Origin: Chloroflexota bacterium | GTDB taxonomy: Bacteria; Chloroflexota; Anaerolineae; 4572-78; J111 | DNA length: 49,081 nt | Assembly (NCBI GenBank): GCA_016860845.1 | Contig: BOKF01000062.1 | Span: 1-49,081 of the forward strand | Direction of reading: 5' to 3' | Part shown: in pieces, positions 32,793 through 41,000 of the stretch | Numbering within the stretch: the stretch's first letter is position 1 | Layout: each line of letters begins with the position of its first letter | Translations under genes and position numbers: made by a program | The notes under the pieces: model-generated | What the model was told of the DNA's origin: nothing | Databases searched by the model: none | The model's input: only the letters and a program-made list of their open reading frames with translations

Positions 32793-33081
32793 TCAGGGTA
32801 CAGAAAGGCCAAGGATTTCCGTACCTCTTCAGTCCGCCGCCGCCCCGAACTGAAGTTCAGGGCTAAGGAGATAAAAGTACGCTGAAGCGCACTGGTTTGA
32901 GCCACAGGGAGTCGGTTTTTAACCGACTTTTACCTAAGTTAGCCTGGGATTTCAATCCCAGGCGAGGGCGGCTGAATAGTGACAGGTTTCTAAAGCTTGT
33001 TGTGAGTCTGAATAAAAATCGAGTCCAAAGTGCACTTTGGACTCCAATCATAACATTACCGAGTTTTTGTTTGGAGGTGAT
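32793..33081. other. palindrome-rich non-coding region
   Basis: No gene is visible. Four hairpin-forming palindromes with a short GA/TC or TTT centre occur: 32847-32858 (GAACTGAAGTTC), 32880-32889 (CGCTGAAGCG), 32910-32928 (AGTCGGTT-TTT-AACCGACT) and 32942-32963 (GCCTGGGATT-TC-AATCCCAGGC). The perfect palindrome at 33021-33044 follows. The arms differ; the centre recurs. Confidence 0.75.
33021..33044. repeat. 24-bp perfect palindrome with AAAGTGCACTTT core
   Basis: GAGTCCAAAGTG (33021-33032) is exactly complemented by 33033-33044. The core matches the 34-bp palindrome at 17227-17260. Confidence 0.9.
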
Positions 33082-33876
33082 GTGTTAATTCGTTTTGCCA
33101 CTTTTCTTGCGCCCAATATGCGGCCGGTGTATCAATTTATTGCCGATTATATCGGCCAGAGCCTCGGCTGCCCTACCGAGCTGATGGTTGGCGACTCCTT
33201 CGACCAATTTGCGGCCGGTGAGTCCGACATCGGATTTATCTGCGGCCTGCCTTATATTCAGCTTGCCCGCCAGGCTCCCTCGCCGGTCGAACTGCTGGCT
33301 GCGCCGGTGCTGCAAGGCGAGCGCTATGCCGGCCAGCCGATTTACTTTTCCGATGTGATTGTGCGCCGGGACAGCCCCTATCAGACCTTCGCCGATTTAG
33401 CCGGCTGCTGCTGGTCGTACAATGACCTGGACTCCCACTCCGGTTACAACATCACCCGCTACCGATTGGTGCAGATGGGCGAAACGCGCGGCTTTTTTGG
33501 CCGGGTCATCGCCGCCGGTTCCCATCAAAATTCCATCCGGCTGGTCTGCGCGGGGGAGGTGGACGCCTCGGCCATTGACTCGCAGGTGTTAGCCATCGAG
33601 CTGCGCGACCAGCCGGAACTGGCCGCCCAACTGCGGATCATTGACGTGCTTGGCCCCGCGCCGATTCAGCCGGTGGTCGCGGCCCGGCAGATGCCGGAGA
33701 GCTTAAAGGCTGAGGTGCAGGCCGTTTTGCTGGCGATGGGCAATGATCCGGCGGCGCGGAGCCACCTGGCCCACGGCTTTGTGGAGCGCTTCGCGCCGGT
33801 TACGGATGCGGATTACGATGTGACGAGGGAGATGGTCAGGGCGGCGGAGTCGGTGGGGTTTATGAGGATTGAGTAA
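33082..33876 (+). CDS. PhnD-like periplasmic-binding-fold protein without signal peptide
   Basis: 264 residues from GTG 33082, chosen because GGAGGTGAT stands right before it. The upstream in-frame extension would read through the palindromic region. The fold is that of phosphonate/phosphate-type binding proteins (PhnD family): IRFATFLAPNMRPVYQFIADYIGQSLG, then GESDIGFICGLPYIQLAR, VIVRRDSPYQTFADLAGCCWSYNDLDSHSGYN, and SHQNSIRLVCAGEVDASAIDSQV. No signal peptide or lipobox is present, so it is probably cytosolic and may be a sensor or an enzyme-like THI5/PhnD relative. No permease or ATPase is adjacent. Confidence 0.75.
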   Translation: MLIRFATFLAPNMRPVYQFIADYIGQSLGCPTELMVGDSFDQFAAGESDIGFICGLPYIQLARQAPSPVELLAAPVLQGERYAGQPIYFSDVIVRRDSPYQTFADLAGCCWSYNDLDSHSGYNITRYRLVQMGETRGFFGRVIAAGSHQNSIRLVCAGEVDASAIDSQVLAIELRDQPELAAQLRIIDVLGPAPIQPVVAARQMPESLKAEVQAVLLAMGNDPAARSHLAHGFVERFAPVTDADYDVTREMVRAAESVGFMRIE

Positions 33877-33904
33877 TTTGATAATCCAACCCTGATTTGC
33901 CTTT

Positions 33905-34032
33905 GTAACCCACCCCGCGATGAATCGCAGGGCTACTTAACAGTGTCCGATCAATCGGACTACCCTGTTGGAAGGAGTAGCCCAATTCATTGGGCGCAGT
34001 TTAATAGCCCGGCGAATTCATCGCCGGGCGAA
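33905..34032. repeat. cluster of four palindromic hairpins
   Basis: GCGAT-GA-ATCGC (33917-33928), GTCCGAT-CA-ATCGGAC (33945-33960), GCCCAAT-TC-ATTGGGC (33980-33995) and GCCCGGCGA-ATTCA-TCGCCGGGC (34007-34029). Three of them adjoin a TAGCC-, GGCTA- or GACTA-type word. It lies between convergent genes and could end transcription from both sides. Confidence 0.8.
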
Positions 34033-34084
34033 CTACATTCGTTGAGAATCAGCTTAATTAGATTTTATACCAATATCAACCATA

Positions 34085-34450
34085 TTAACTCCCATACAGG
34101 CTTGGTTGACGATCATTTAACACGGGTTGAAACTGAAAAATCAGTTTTCCCTCGAGGGATCTGACAAAAGCAGGCGGGGTATTATCACGGAGTGGCAGCA
34201 CCCAAAACCACCACCAACGGGCACGTCGTGAGGCAGGATGTTCAGCAATACGCCGAGCTATACCATGAGGGCGTTGTGGGCGAACACAGGAGCCAATATA
34301 TAGAAGTTGCCCATCAGCCCGACAAGCAAAGTATATACCTACTCCGGCTGAAAGTTGTTTTAATTGCTCAGCGCGTATTGGGTATGGTATGGATATACTA
34401 ACCCACGGGCAAGCCTGTTCTTCCGCTGTAGAATAGGTAGTTGTATTCAT
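34085..34450 (-). CDS. GIY-YIG nuclease-domain protein
   Basis: 121 residues. GIY at 38-40 (AGVGIYFACRADGQ), YIG at 51-53 (LLYIGS), Arg66/67 (IARRIAEH), Glu100 (SLEGKLIFQF) and Asn112 (LNDRQP) form the complete GIY-YIG catalytic set. The whole protein is one such domain. Its ATG overlaps the stop of the large upstream gene by 4 bases, so the two are translationally coupled. Solo GIY-YIG proteins cut or nick DNA in repair, restriction and mobile elements. The codon composition is AT-richer than the metabolic genes around it, as for its partner, which suggests a transferred two-gene cassette. Confidence 0.7.
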   Translation of the reverse strand: MNTTTYSTAEEQACPWVSISIPYPIRAEQLKQLSAGVGIYFACRADGQLLYIGSCVRPQRPHGIARRIAEHPASRRARWWWFWVLPLRDNTPPAFVRSLEGKLIFQFQPVLNDRQPSLYGS

Positions 34451-36369
34451 AGCACCTCTTCAGCATCTAATTCTGTATCCTCGATCAAGTACGGCTGTCC
34501 ACGTTTAGAGCTCGCTACTAAACCCCATAAGCCGAATTCATCATCAATCTTTCTAAGCTTTTGGCGAAACTCATCCACAATTGGTTTGTCAACACCTTCT
34601 CTGCCCCCAATTGGTGAAATAGTCTGAATGATCTCAGAGAGGTCTTCGATCCGATCACGTATCTTTAGAAGTGCCCGGTTTAGTTTTGCAATGTCACTCT
34701 CATCAGAACCCTGATCTATTTCATCCTTAGGATAAGAAAATGTTTCTCGCAACCAAAGATTATCTACTACAGCATAGTCTCCTGCGGCTAGCGGAAGCAA
34801 ATTGCCATCGGTAGCTACAGCTCGAATTTTTTGATTGTTGTAAGTATTGGCACGTCCATCAAGAATGGCTCGATGCAATTGTCGCAAACCACGTTCGGTT
34901 TGAAGCATGGCACGAATTACCCCTGTTCCGCCACGCCGATCCGAACTACCACGGATATCAGTTTGAAGTGCTTGTTTTGAAATTAGCCAATAAGTGCCTA
35001 AGATACCAAGTTCAAGAGAGGCAGGACCAATCTGTCCTGGATTTGACTTTAATTCCTTTAGAGCCTGGGCCAAGATCTCGTCTGGTGAGCAATCTGGTCT
35101 AACCTTCCATTTAGACGTATCATTACGCCATTCAGGCAAATCTATTGTACGTTGCAAAATTGAACGTAAACTCTGTAGTTCTGATAGCTTGTAATGAGTA
35201 CGAAAGGCTCGTAACATTAACTCAGCAACAATATTGGGCTTGTCATTGGGACCCAAACGCGGTTTTGCGACAAGGCTACGATAGCCCGCCGAAATTGATG
35301 ACTCGTTTTTTTCATTATAAAGTACATGGGCAATTCGGGCGGCGCGAATATCAGGATGCTCTGAGAACCCGAGGGATTGTAGATTGGAACGAGTTATATT
35401 TCCGGCTAAGTAGTTTCTCTCCTCCGGATTAATTTTACAATCTAGCACAAGCCGATCCAAGACAGCTTCTGCAATTTCGTCATTTTGCGCTCCCTGTGGC
35501 CACTCCTTAGGATGACCCACATGAATCTGGCCTACTATAGCCCGACTTGCCGTCACTATATCTACCGGTTCGCCATCCCTAACAGGCTGTAACCCTATAA
35601 TGATGCGTGCCGGAGCGACCATGGCCCGATGAGCAGTCAGTTCTTGTGTGTTAACTTCTGCTAATGGCTGGTCCTGAACCATCAACTTTCTGCTTAAAAT
35701 ACCGCGCCAAGCTCGGGAGTCAGCCTTCGTCCACTTATAGACTACATCAGTCGAAGTCATGCTCGTTAAATAATGACAATGGGTAGCCCGTGTAGAACCA
35801 TCAATGGTAATAGGTATGACCACTGCGGGATCACCATTTCGATGAGTCAATTCGGCAAGTACTACGGTAAGAGGTTCGAGTATTCCATCGAGTTCTATTT
35901 GATGACGTAGTTCAATGTTATCACTTCGCAAACGCCCCTCAGAATGGTTCAAAATTGTTTCCATGTGGCTACGACTATCGGCGGTAAGGCATATGACCGG
36001 TGCCCCACTCTTAGCCGGTTCAACTTGCAACGGGGCCACAATTGGCTCTCCAGGCAATGTGGCAATAGGGTATACTCTGGTCTCCGATTCACGAGGATTA
36101 ATGGGACTAGCAGAAATAGCCGGGGTGTATATCAATGCCTCGACGACTAGGGCAAAACCACCGGGAAAACGTTTAGTGAGTGGTCTATCTAATTGATTAC
36201 GAACTTCAGTAGGATCAACGCAAGCTCGTGCTAATGCTTTTGCTTGGGCTTCATCAAGTCCGCACTGTTTAGAAAGCTTCTCAGCCAGATTCTTGTAGGC
36301 GGTCTCTTTGGCGAGGTCTACCCTCTCAAGAGGGCGAGGGGAAATAGAAGAAGAATTATCAGCTAACAT
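34447..36369 (-). CDS. large ParB/DGQHR-like protein, partner of a GIY-YIG nuclease
   Basis: 640 residues from ATG 36369 (GGAGG upstream). I do not recognise the whole protein. Residues about 155-200 (LRHQIELDGILEPLTVVLAEL...VIPITIDGSTRATHCHYL) resemble a ParB/sulfiredoxin-like core, with GxxEPLxV and DGxxR as in ParB-type and DGQHR proteins. The rest is helical. No helicase, ATPase or obvious HTH motif is seen. Overlap with the GIY-YIG gene by 4 bases implies a joint function, such as DNA recognition by this protein and cutting by the small one. A DNA modification-dependent or antiphage role is a guess. The region is AT-richer than its surroundings. Confidence 0.55.
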   Translation of the reverse strand: MLADNSSSISPRPLERVDLAKETAYKNLAEKLSKQCGLDEAQAKALARACVDPTEVRNQLDRPLTKRFPGGFALVVEALIYTPAISASPINPRESETRVYPIATLPGEPIVAPLQVEPAKSGAPVICLTADSRSHMETILNHSEGRLRSDNIELRHQIELDGILEPLTVVLAELTHRNGDPAVVIPITIDGSTRATHCHYLTSMTSTDVVYKWTKADSRAWRGILSRKLMVQDQPLAEVNTQELTAHRAMVAPARIIIGLQPVRDGEPVDIVTASRAIVGQIHVGHPKEWPQGAQNDEIAEAVLDRLVLDCKINPEERNYLAGNITRSNLQSLGFSEHPDIRAARIAHVLYNEKNESSISAGYRSLVAKPRLGPNDKPNIVAELMLRAFRTHYKLSELQSLRSILQRTIDLPEWRNDTSKWKVRPDCSPDEILAQALKELKSNPGQIGPASLELGILGTYWLISKQALQTDIRGSSDRRGGTGVIRAMLQTERGLRQLHRAILDGRANTYNNQKIRAVATDGNLLPLAAGDYAVVDNLWLRETFSYPKDEIDQGSDESDIAKLNRALLKIRDRIEDLSEIIQTISPIGGREGVDKPIVDEFRQKLRKIDDEFGLWGLVASSKRGQPYLIEDTELDAEEVL

Positions 36370-36635
36370 ATCTAACCTCCAAAAATTAATTACTGAAAAT
36401 TTAGAATGATTTTCGGGGGCCAGATACGTACTGACACCCCGCGCAACAGACGGCTTATGAGCCGACGTGGTTGCTACGGCAGTAGATCTGATGTGTGAAC
36501 TTGGCAGATCCAGAGTACATTCTAACTAAACGGATGTAGTTTGGCGTGTGCTTAGCAGTCCTAGCGGTACGTTGACGGCATAGGGCTGAGTTCAACCACA
36601 AAGAGACGCTACCGTATAGCACATATTTTCTGTAC

Positions 36636-36664
36636 AGTTTAGCAGTAAAGAATTAGTTTGTCAA
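36636..36664 (-). promoter_or_regulatory. promoter of the ParB-like/GIY-YIG cassette
   Basis: On the minus strand: TTGACA (36664-36659), a 17-base spacer and TAAACT (36641-36636). The -35 box lies in the palindrome at 36651-36671. Confidence 0.6.
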
Positions 36665-36671
36665 ACTAATT
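36651..36671. promoter_or_regulatory. palindromic operator over the -35 box
   Basis: AATTAGTTTG (36651-36660), one central T, CAAACTAATT (36662-36671): perfect 10-bp arms. The position over the -35 box suggests a repressor site, possibly autoregulated by the cassette. Confidence 0.7.
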
Positions 36672-36748
36672 TCCTGGATTTTTAATACCCTATTTTAACG
36701 AGCGTTCTTGAAACCCTGCCTCTCTCTCAACAAATTGCTACATTAAAT

Positions 36749-37855
36749 CTAATCCCCAAACGAAATTCCCAACTCACGCGCGGTCAGCATCGTATCGCAG
36801 TCCAGCGGGACGGATTTCATGCGCCCGGCGACCAGCTCCAGCGGCACGTAGCGCACGGTCGGCGGGTCGAGGGCGACCATGACCCCGGACTGCCCTTCGG
36901 CCAGGGCGCGCACGGCGGCAGCCCCGAAGCGGAGCGAGAGCAGCCGGTCAAAGGTCGTTGGCGTGCCGCCGCGCAGCAAGTGGCCCAGGACCACGGCTCG
37001 CGCCTCCTTGCCGGTCAGTTCTTGCAGTTCGGCGGCGACTTTTTCCCCAACACCCCCCAGGCGCTCGGCCCGGCCCAGCTCCTTTGAAATAATTGAGATT
37101 GTCCCGTCTTTCGGCCTGGCTCCCTCGGCCACGACGACGATGGAAAAATTCAGGCCTCTCCTGGCGCGATCCTCAATCTTGGCGGCGACTTTGCTCAAAT
37201 CATAGGGGATTTCCGGAATAAGGATGGCGTCGGCGGTGCCGGAGACGCCGGCATTGAGGGCAATCCAACCGGCGTAACGGCCCATCACCTCGACCACAAT
37301 GATCCGCCGGTGAGCCTGGGCTGTAGAATGGAGACGATCCAGACACTCGGTGGCGAAGGAAACGGCGGTATCAAAGCCAAAAGTAATGATGGTCTGGTCA
37401 AGGTCGTTGTCAATGGTTTTGGGCACGCCGACCACACGCAGCCCCTTGCGGGCAAAGGCGTTGGCAATAGCTAAAGAACCATCCCCGCCGATGGCAATCA
37501 GGGCGTCAATCTGCTCCCGTTGAAACGCGGCGATAATCTCGTCGGTGCGGTCTTTTTCCACGAGCTGGCCCTGTTCATCAACGGTGGGGTAGCGCAGCGG
37601 GTTGCCCCGGTTGGTGGTGCCCAAAATGGTGCCGCCCAGGTGGGTAATGCCGCGCACGCTCTCGCGCGTCAGTGGGATCAACCCCCCTTCGGGATACTGC
37701 TCCGCTAAAAACAGGCCATTGTACCCCTCGCGGATGCCCACGCATTCCCAGCCCCGGTTCAGGGCAGACAGCACCGCCGCGCGGATGACGGCGTTCAAGC
37801 CCGGCGCATCCCCGCCGCCGGTGTTGAGGGCAATTCGACGAATTTCTGTAGCCAT
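36749..37855 (-). CDS. pfkA: 6-phosphofructokinase
   Basis: Phosphorylates fructose 6-phosphate in glycolysis, in the cytosol. Starts at 37855 (MATEIRRIALNTGGGDAPG) with AGGAGG upstream; 368 residues. GGDGS at 123-127 carries Gly at the position that favours ATP, while PKTIDND (145-151, catalytic Asp149) has Lys where E. coli has Gly. Gly plus Lys is a mixed pattern seen in some ATP-dependent members, whereas pyrophosphate enzymes have Asp plus Lys. EVMGRYAGW, a family substrate-binding block, is present. ATP is therefore the likelier donor. It stands alone between the ParB-like cassette and the glycosyltransferase genes. Confidence 0.93.
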   Translation of the reverse strand: MATEIRRIALNTGGGDAPGLNAVIRAAVLSALNRGWECVGIREGYNGLFLAEQYPEGGLIPLTRESVRGITHLGGTILGTTNRGNPLRYPTVDEQGQLVEKDRTDEIIAAFQREQIDALIAIGGDGSLAIANAFARKGLRVVGVPKTIDNDLDQTIITFGFDTAVSFATECLDRLHSTAQAHRRIIVVEVMGRYAGWIALNAGVSGTADAILIPEIPYDLSKVAAKIEDRARRGLNFSIVVVAEGARPKDGTISIISKELGRAERLGGVGEKVAAELQELTGKEARAVVLGHLLRGGTPTTFDRLLSLRFGAAAVRALAEGQSGVMVALDPPTVRYVPLELVAGRMKSVPLDCDTMLTARELGISFGD

Positions 37856-37879
37856 TGTTTCACCTCCTGGATAAGCTGG

Positions 37880-37973
37880 AACACAGAGTTTCGCCAAGGA
37901 GTCGCAGAGATACACAGAGAAATATTAAGTTTCCCCGCGAATCTCTGTGCCTTCTCTGTGTGGCTCTGTGTAA
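37880..37973. repeat. short-word inverted repeat (CACAGAG/CTCTGTG class)
   Basis: AACACAGAG, GTCGCAGAGATACACAGAG on the left are answered by AATCTCTGTGCC, TTCTCTGTGTGGCTCTGTG on the right. It lies 25 bases upstream of the pfkA start. Confidence 0.8.
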
Positions 37974-38029
37974 ATTTTCCCCCTCAATATACCGTTCCGA
38001 TTTTAGCACGGCTTATAAGGCGGGTCGAA

Positions 38030-41000
38030 TCAAGGGACCAGGGAAAGAGTCGTTAAAACGACAGCGTTGTCGGGTTGCGGCTGGCCGTTAACAAAAGCAG
38101 GCAGACGCTGGCCTGTGGCCGGATCGTACATGCCGACCAGCAGGCGATATTCTCCGTTGGGAGCGCCGTCGCGGAGGGCCAGGGTGTAGCGGTCAACCAC
38201 GCTGTCCTGGTCGGCCCAGGCAGTGGTTGGGTAGCGACCAGCCTGGGGTGGATTGTCCCACTGCGCCCACACCTGTCCATCCGGTCCGACAAGCTGGGTA
38301 AAGGCAGTGTAATTGCTAGTGATTTTGGCGGTGGACTGCCAGTAGAGGGCTAAAAGGATTTTGGACTGCCTGTCTGACGGGCGTGGATTTTCGATTTTTG
38401 ATTGAGGTTGGAGGTCGAAGCCGGTAAGCTGGACAGAGTCGCCGAGCTGGGCGGAGAAGGGATAGGGCGGTGGCGTGCCGTCGGCAGGATCGAGGAGGCG
38501 GAAGGTGGCGGGATACAGATTATGGCCGATGTCCGTTTCAGCAGCGGTCAGAGGGATATATTGGTACCCGTTGGGCAACGTTTTATCCTGGCGGAGCAGG
38601 CTGATTTCCAGGCGGTAAAGGCCGGGCGGGGCGTCGGGATTCAGGCGGAGAGGATAAGTCTCTTCGATAACTTCGCCGGGAACCCACAAGACATTGGGGT
38701 AGCGGTCGCCTAGAGTGGCCTGGCGCTCGCCGCCCACCCCAAAATCCTTGTCCAGCAGCTTCAGCGAGACAATCAGCGGGTCGGCCATCCAGCGGCGGGC
38801 CTGCCAGCGCAGGGTGATGGGGAGGAGGGAGGAGGGTTGGAGGGTTGGAAGGTTGGAAGGTTGGAAGGTTGGAAGGTTGGAAGGTTCTTCCAGTTTGATA
38901 GCTGGCTGGCCGGGAAATTCCAGCGAGAGCGGGGCCAGATAGGGGGTGAAAACGAGGGTCGAAGTCAGCGGGGCGAAGGTGCGCTGGCGCAGGTTGAGGG
39001 ATAGGCTTAGGGTGGGCGGTGCGCTGGGGTGGTCGGGAACGTAGGGACCGGGGGGCAGGGTTGGTCCGGCAATGAAAGTGGCAGCCTGGGCGAAAGGCTC
39101 AGGGCGGTCAGCGCAGGGCAGAAACAACGCCGGGCTAAACGCCGGCAAGGGTGGCCAGGCGTAAAATACGCCGCCGGCTTGGCGGATAAATCGAAGGGAT
39201 TGATTTTGGCCGGGGTTGGAAGTGTCAAGCCAGGTTAAGGCCTGGCCCAATTGGAGCGAGGTTGAGTCGGTCAAGCGCTGGCTGCCGCGCCAGACTTCTG
39301 CGGTTTGGGATAAGTGATTGGGTGGGGAGGCAGCGGCTCGAATGGAGATGAGGGGTTCAGCAAAGGTTTGCTGTAACACCGGCGGTCCAACGGGCAGGGA
39401 TTCCGGCGAGTCAGGGGCAAGCGGCCACAGTTCGAGATGAAGGCGGTACCTTTGCGCGGCGAGCTGGTCGCAGGTCGGGATGGGCATAAAAACCGTATCG
39501 GCCAGGGTGTCGCCCGCTTCCCAGGCGCGAGCCGGATAGCGGCCGTCGGCAAAATGGCCGGCCCAGCAGGCGACAGGCTGCGAGGTGTCGTCCTGCAAAC
39601 AGAGCGAGACAAGATAATCTTGCTGCGCTTCTTGCTCAGCCCGCCAGTAGAGGGTGACAGGCAGGGCTTCCCCCGCCGTAACGCTCGCAGGGGCATCAAA
39701 ACCGGCCAGGGCCAGACCGCTGGCAAAGGGCAGGTGATGGCGATAGGTGATGGGCAAGTCGGCGGGAGGAGTGATAGTGACCGGCAGCGTGTCGTAGTGA
39801 GGCAGGATGAAGATTGAGGGCTGAAGGATGAAGGCAGGGAGCAGAAAGAAGAGAGTGAATAGAAGATAAAAGATGGAAGATGGAAGATGGTGGATAGCGG
39901 ATGGCTGATAGTGGATGGCTGATAGCGAATTTTCTTCGAGGATAACATTGCTTGTAATCTGCTTAAATCGTAAATCGTAAATCCAAAATCCAAAATAGTA
40001 CAGGCCGAGAGAAACAAACAAAGCAATGACGCCCAGCGCCGGATAAAGATGGCGACCCTGGCCGGTGTCAACGGTGGCGCTGAGAATGTAACGGGCCACG
40101 ACGACGATGAGGAAGAGGAGGAAATGGAGGGTGAGGAGGATGGTGATGCGTCCCAAGGGGAGGCTTCGCTCTGATGCGTGATGCGTGATGCGTGGAAAAG
40201 ACGCAACACGCAACACGTGGCCTGCCACAGCGCACATTAACAGCACCAAGAAAATAGCATAGACCCAGCCGGGGGCAAAAATTTGCATCCAGCCAAATTC
40301 GAACCAGAAGGAGCGGTAGAGCAGCCCGAACCATTCAAACAGGCTGTAGGTGGCGGCGATGGGGCGCACCGATTGGCCGGAGAGCAGGCCAACCAGCCCT
40401 TCGGTGATTTGCGGCTCGCCGAGCGAGGCGGCCAGGCCGGGAATGAGGCCGAGTTCGCCGATGCGATTGAAGCGCAGGAGGATGAAGGCAAACCAGGGGC
40501 CGGCGGTGAGGCCGAGCGCGGCGAGGAAGGCGATAAGCGGGGAGCGTAGGGCGTGGAGCGGGGAATGTGATGCATGATGCGTGAAGCGTGAAGCGTGAAG
40601 CGGGAAATGCGATGGGTGATTGCCTTGAGTTTGTAATTTTCGGCTCTGAGAAGTTAGAGACATCCAAAGCGTAAAGATGACCTCCGGAATCAGGATGAGG
40701 CTAAAATATTTGGTGATGAGGGCCAGGCCGAAGAGCGCGCCGAAGAGCGCGAATAATCGGGGTGAAGGGGAGGCGTTTTGCAGAATCATAACCTGGACCA
40801 AAAGCAAAAGAGTCGTCAGGGCAAAAACCAGGTTGTCGTCGTTGATAACGGCGCTGCTGCCGGTAAAACGGGGCAAAAAGGCCACAAAAGCGGCCGCGCC
40901 AACGGCGATGATTTTTGGTTCGGGGTAGAGGCGGCGGGTCAGGATATAACTGGCTGTAATCGTCACCCAGGCTAACGGCAGCGAGAGAAACCGGACCAGT

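Larger units (their letters stand above)
36370..36748. other. 379-bp region: leader and promoter of the ParB-like/GIY-YIG cassette
   Basis: No coding potential. The minus-strand transcript from about 36629 would have about 260 untranslated bases. Hairpins are visible at 36414-36441 (CGGGG with CCCCG) and 36443-36474 (GCAAC with GTTGC outside, CGGCT-TATG-AGCCG inside). The remaining part between the promoter and the pfkA 3' end is AT-rich. Confidence 0.6.

Noticed and set aside
36443..36474. tRNA or tRNA-like structure in the leader
   Set aside because: Only one bulged hairpin; no acceptor stem, anticodon arm or T-loop consensus.
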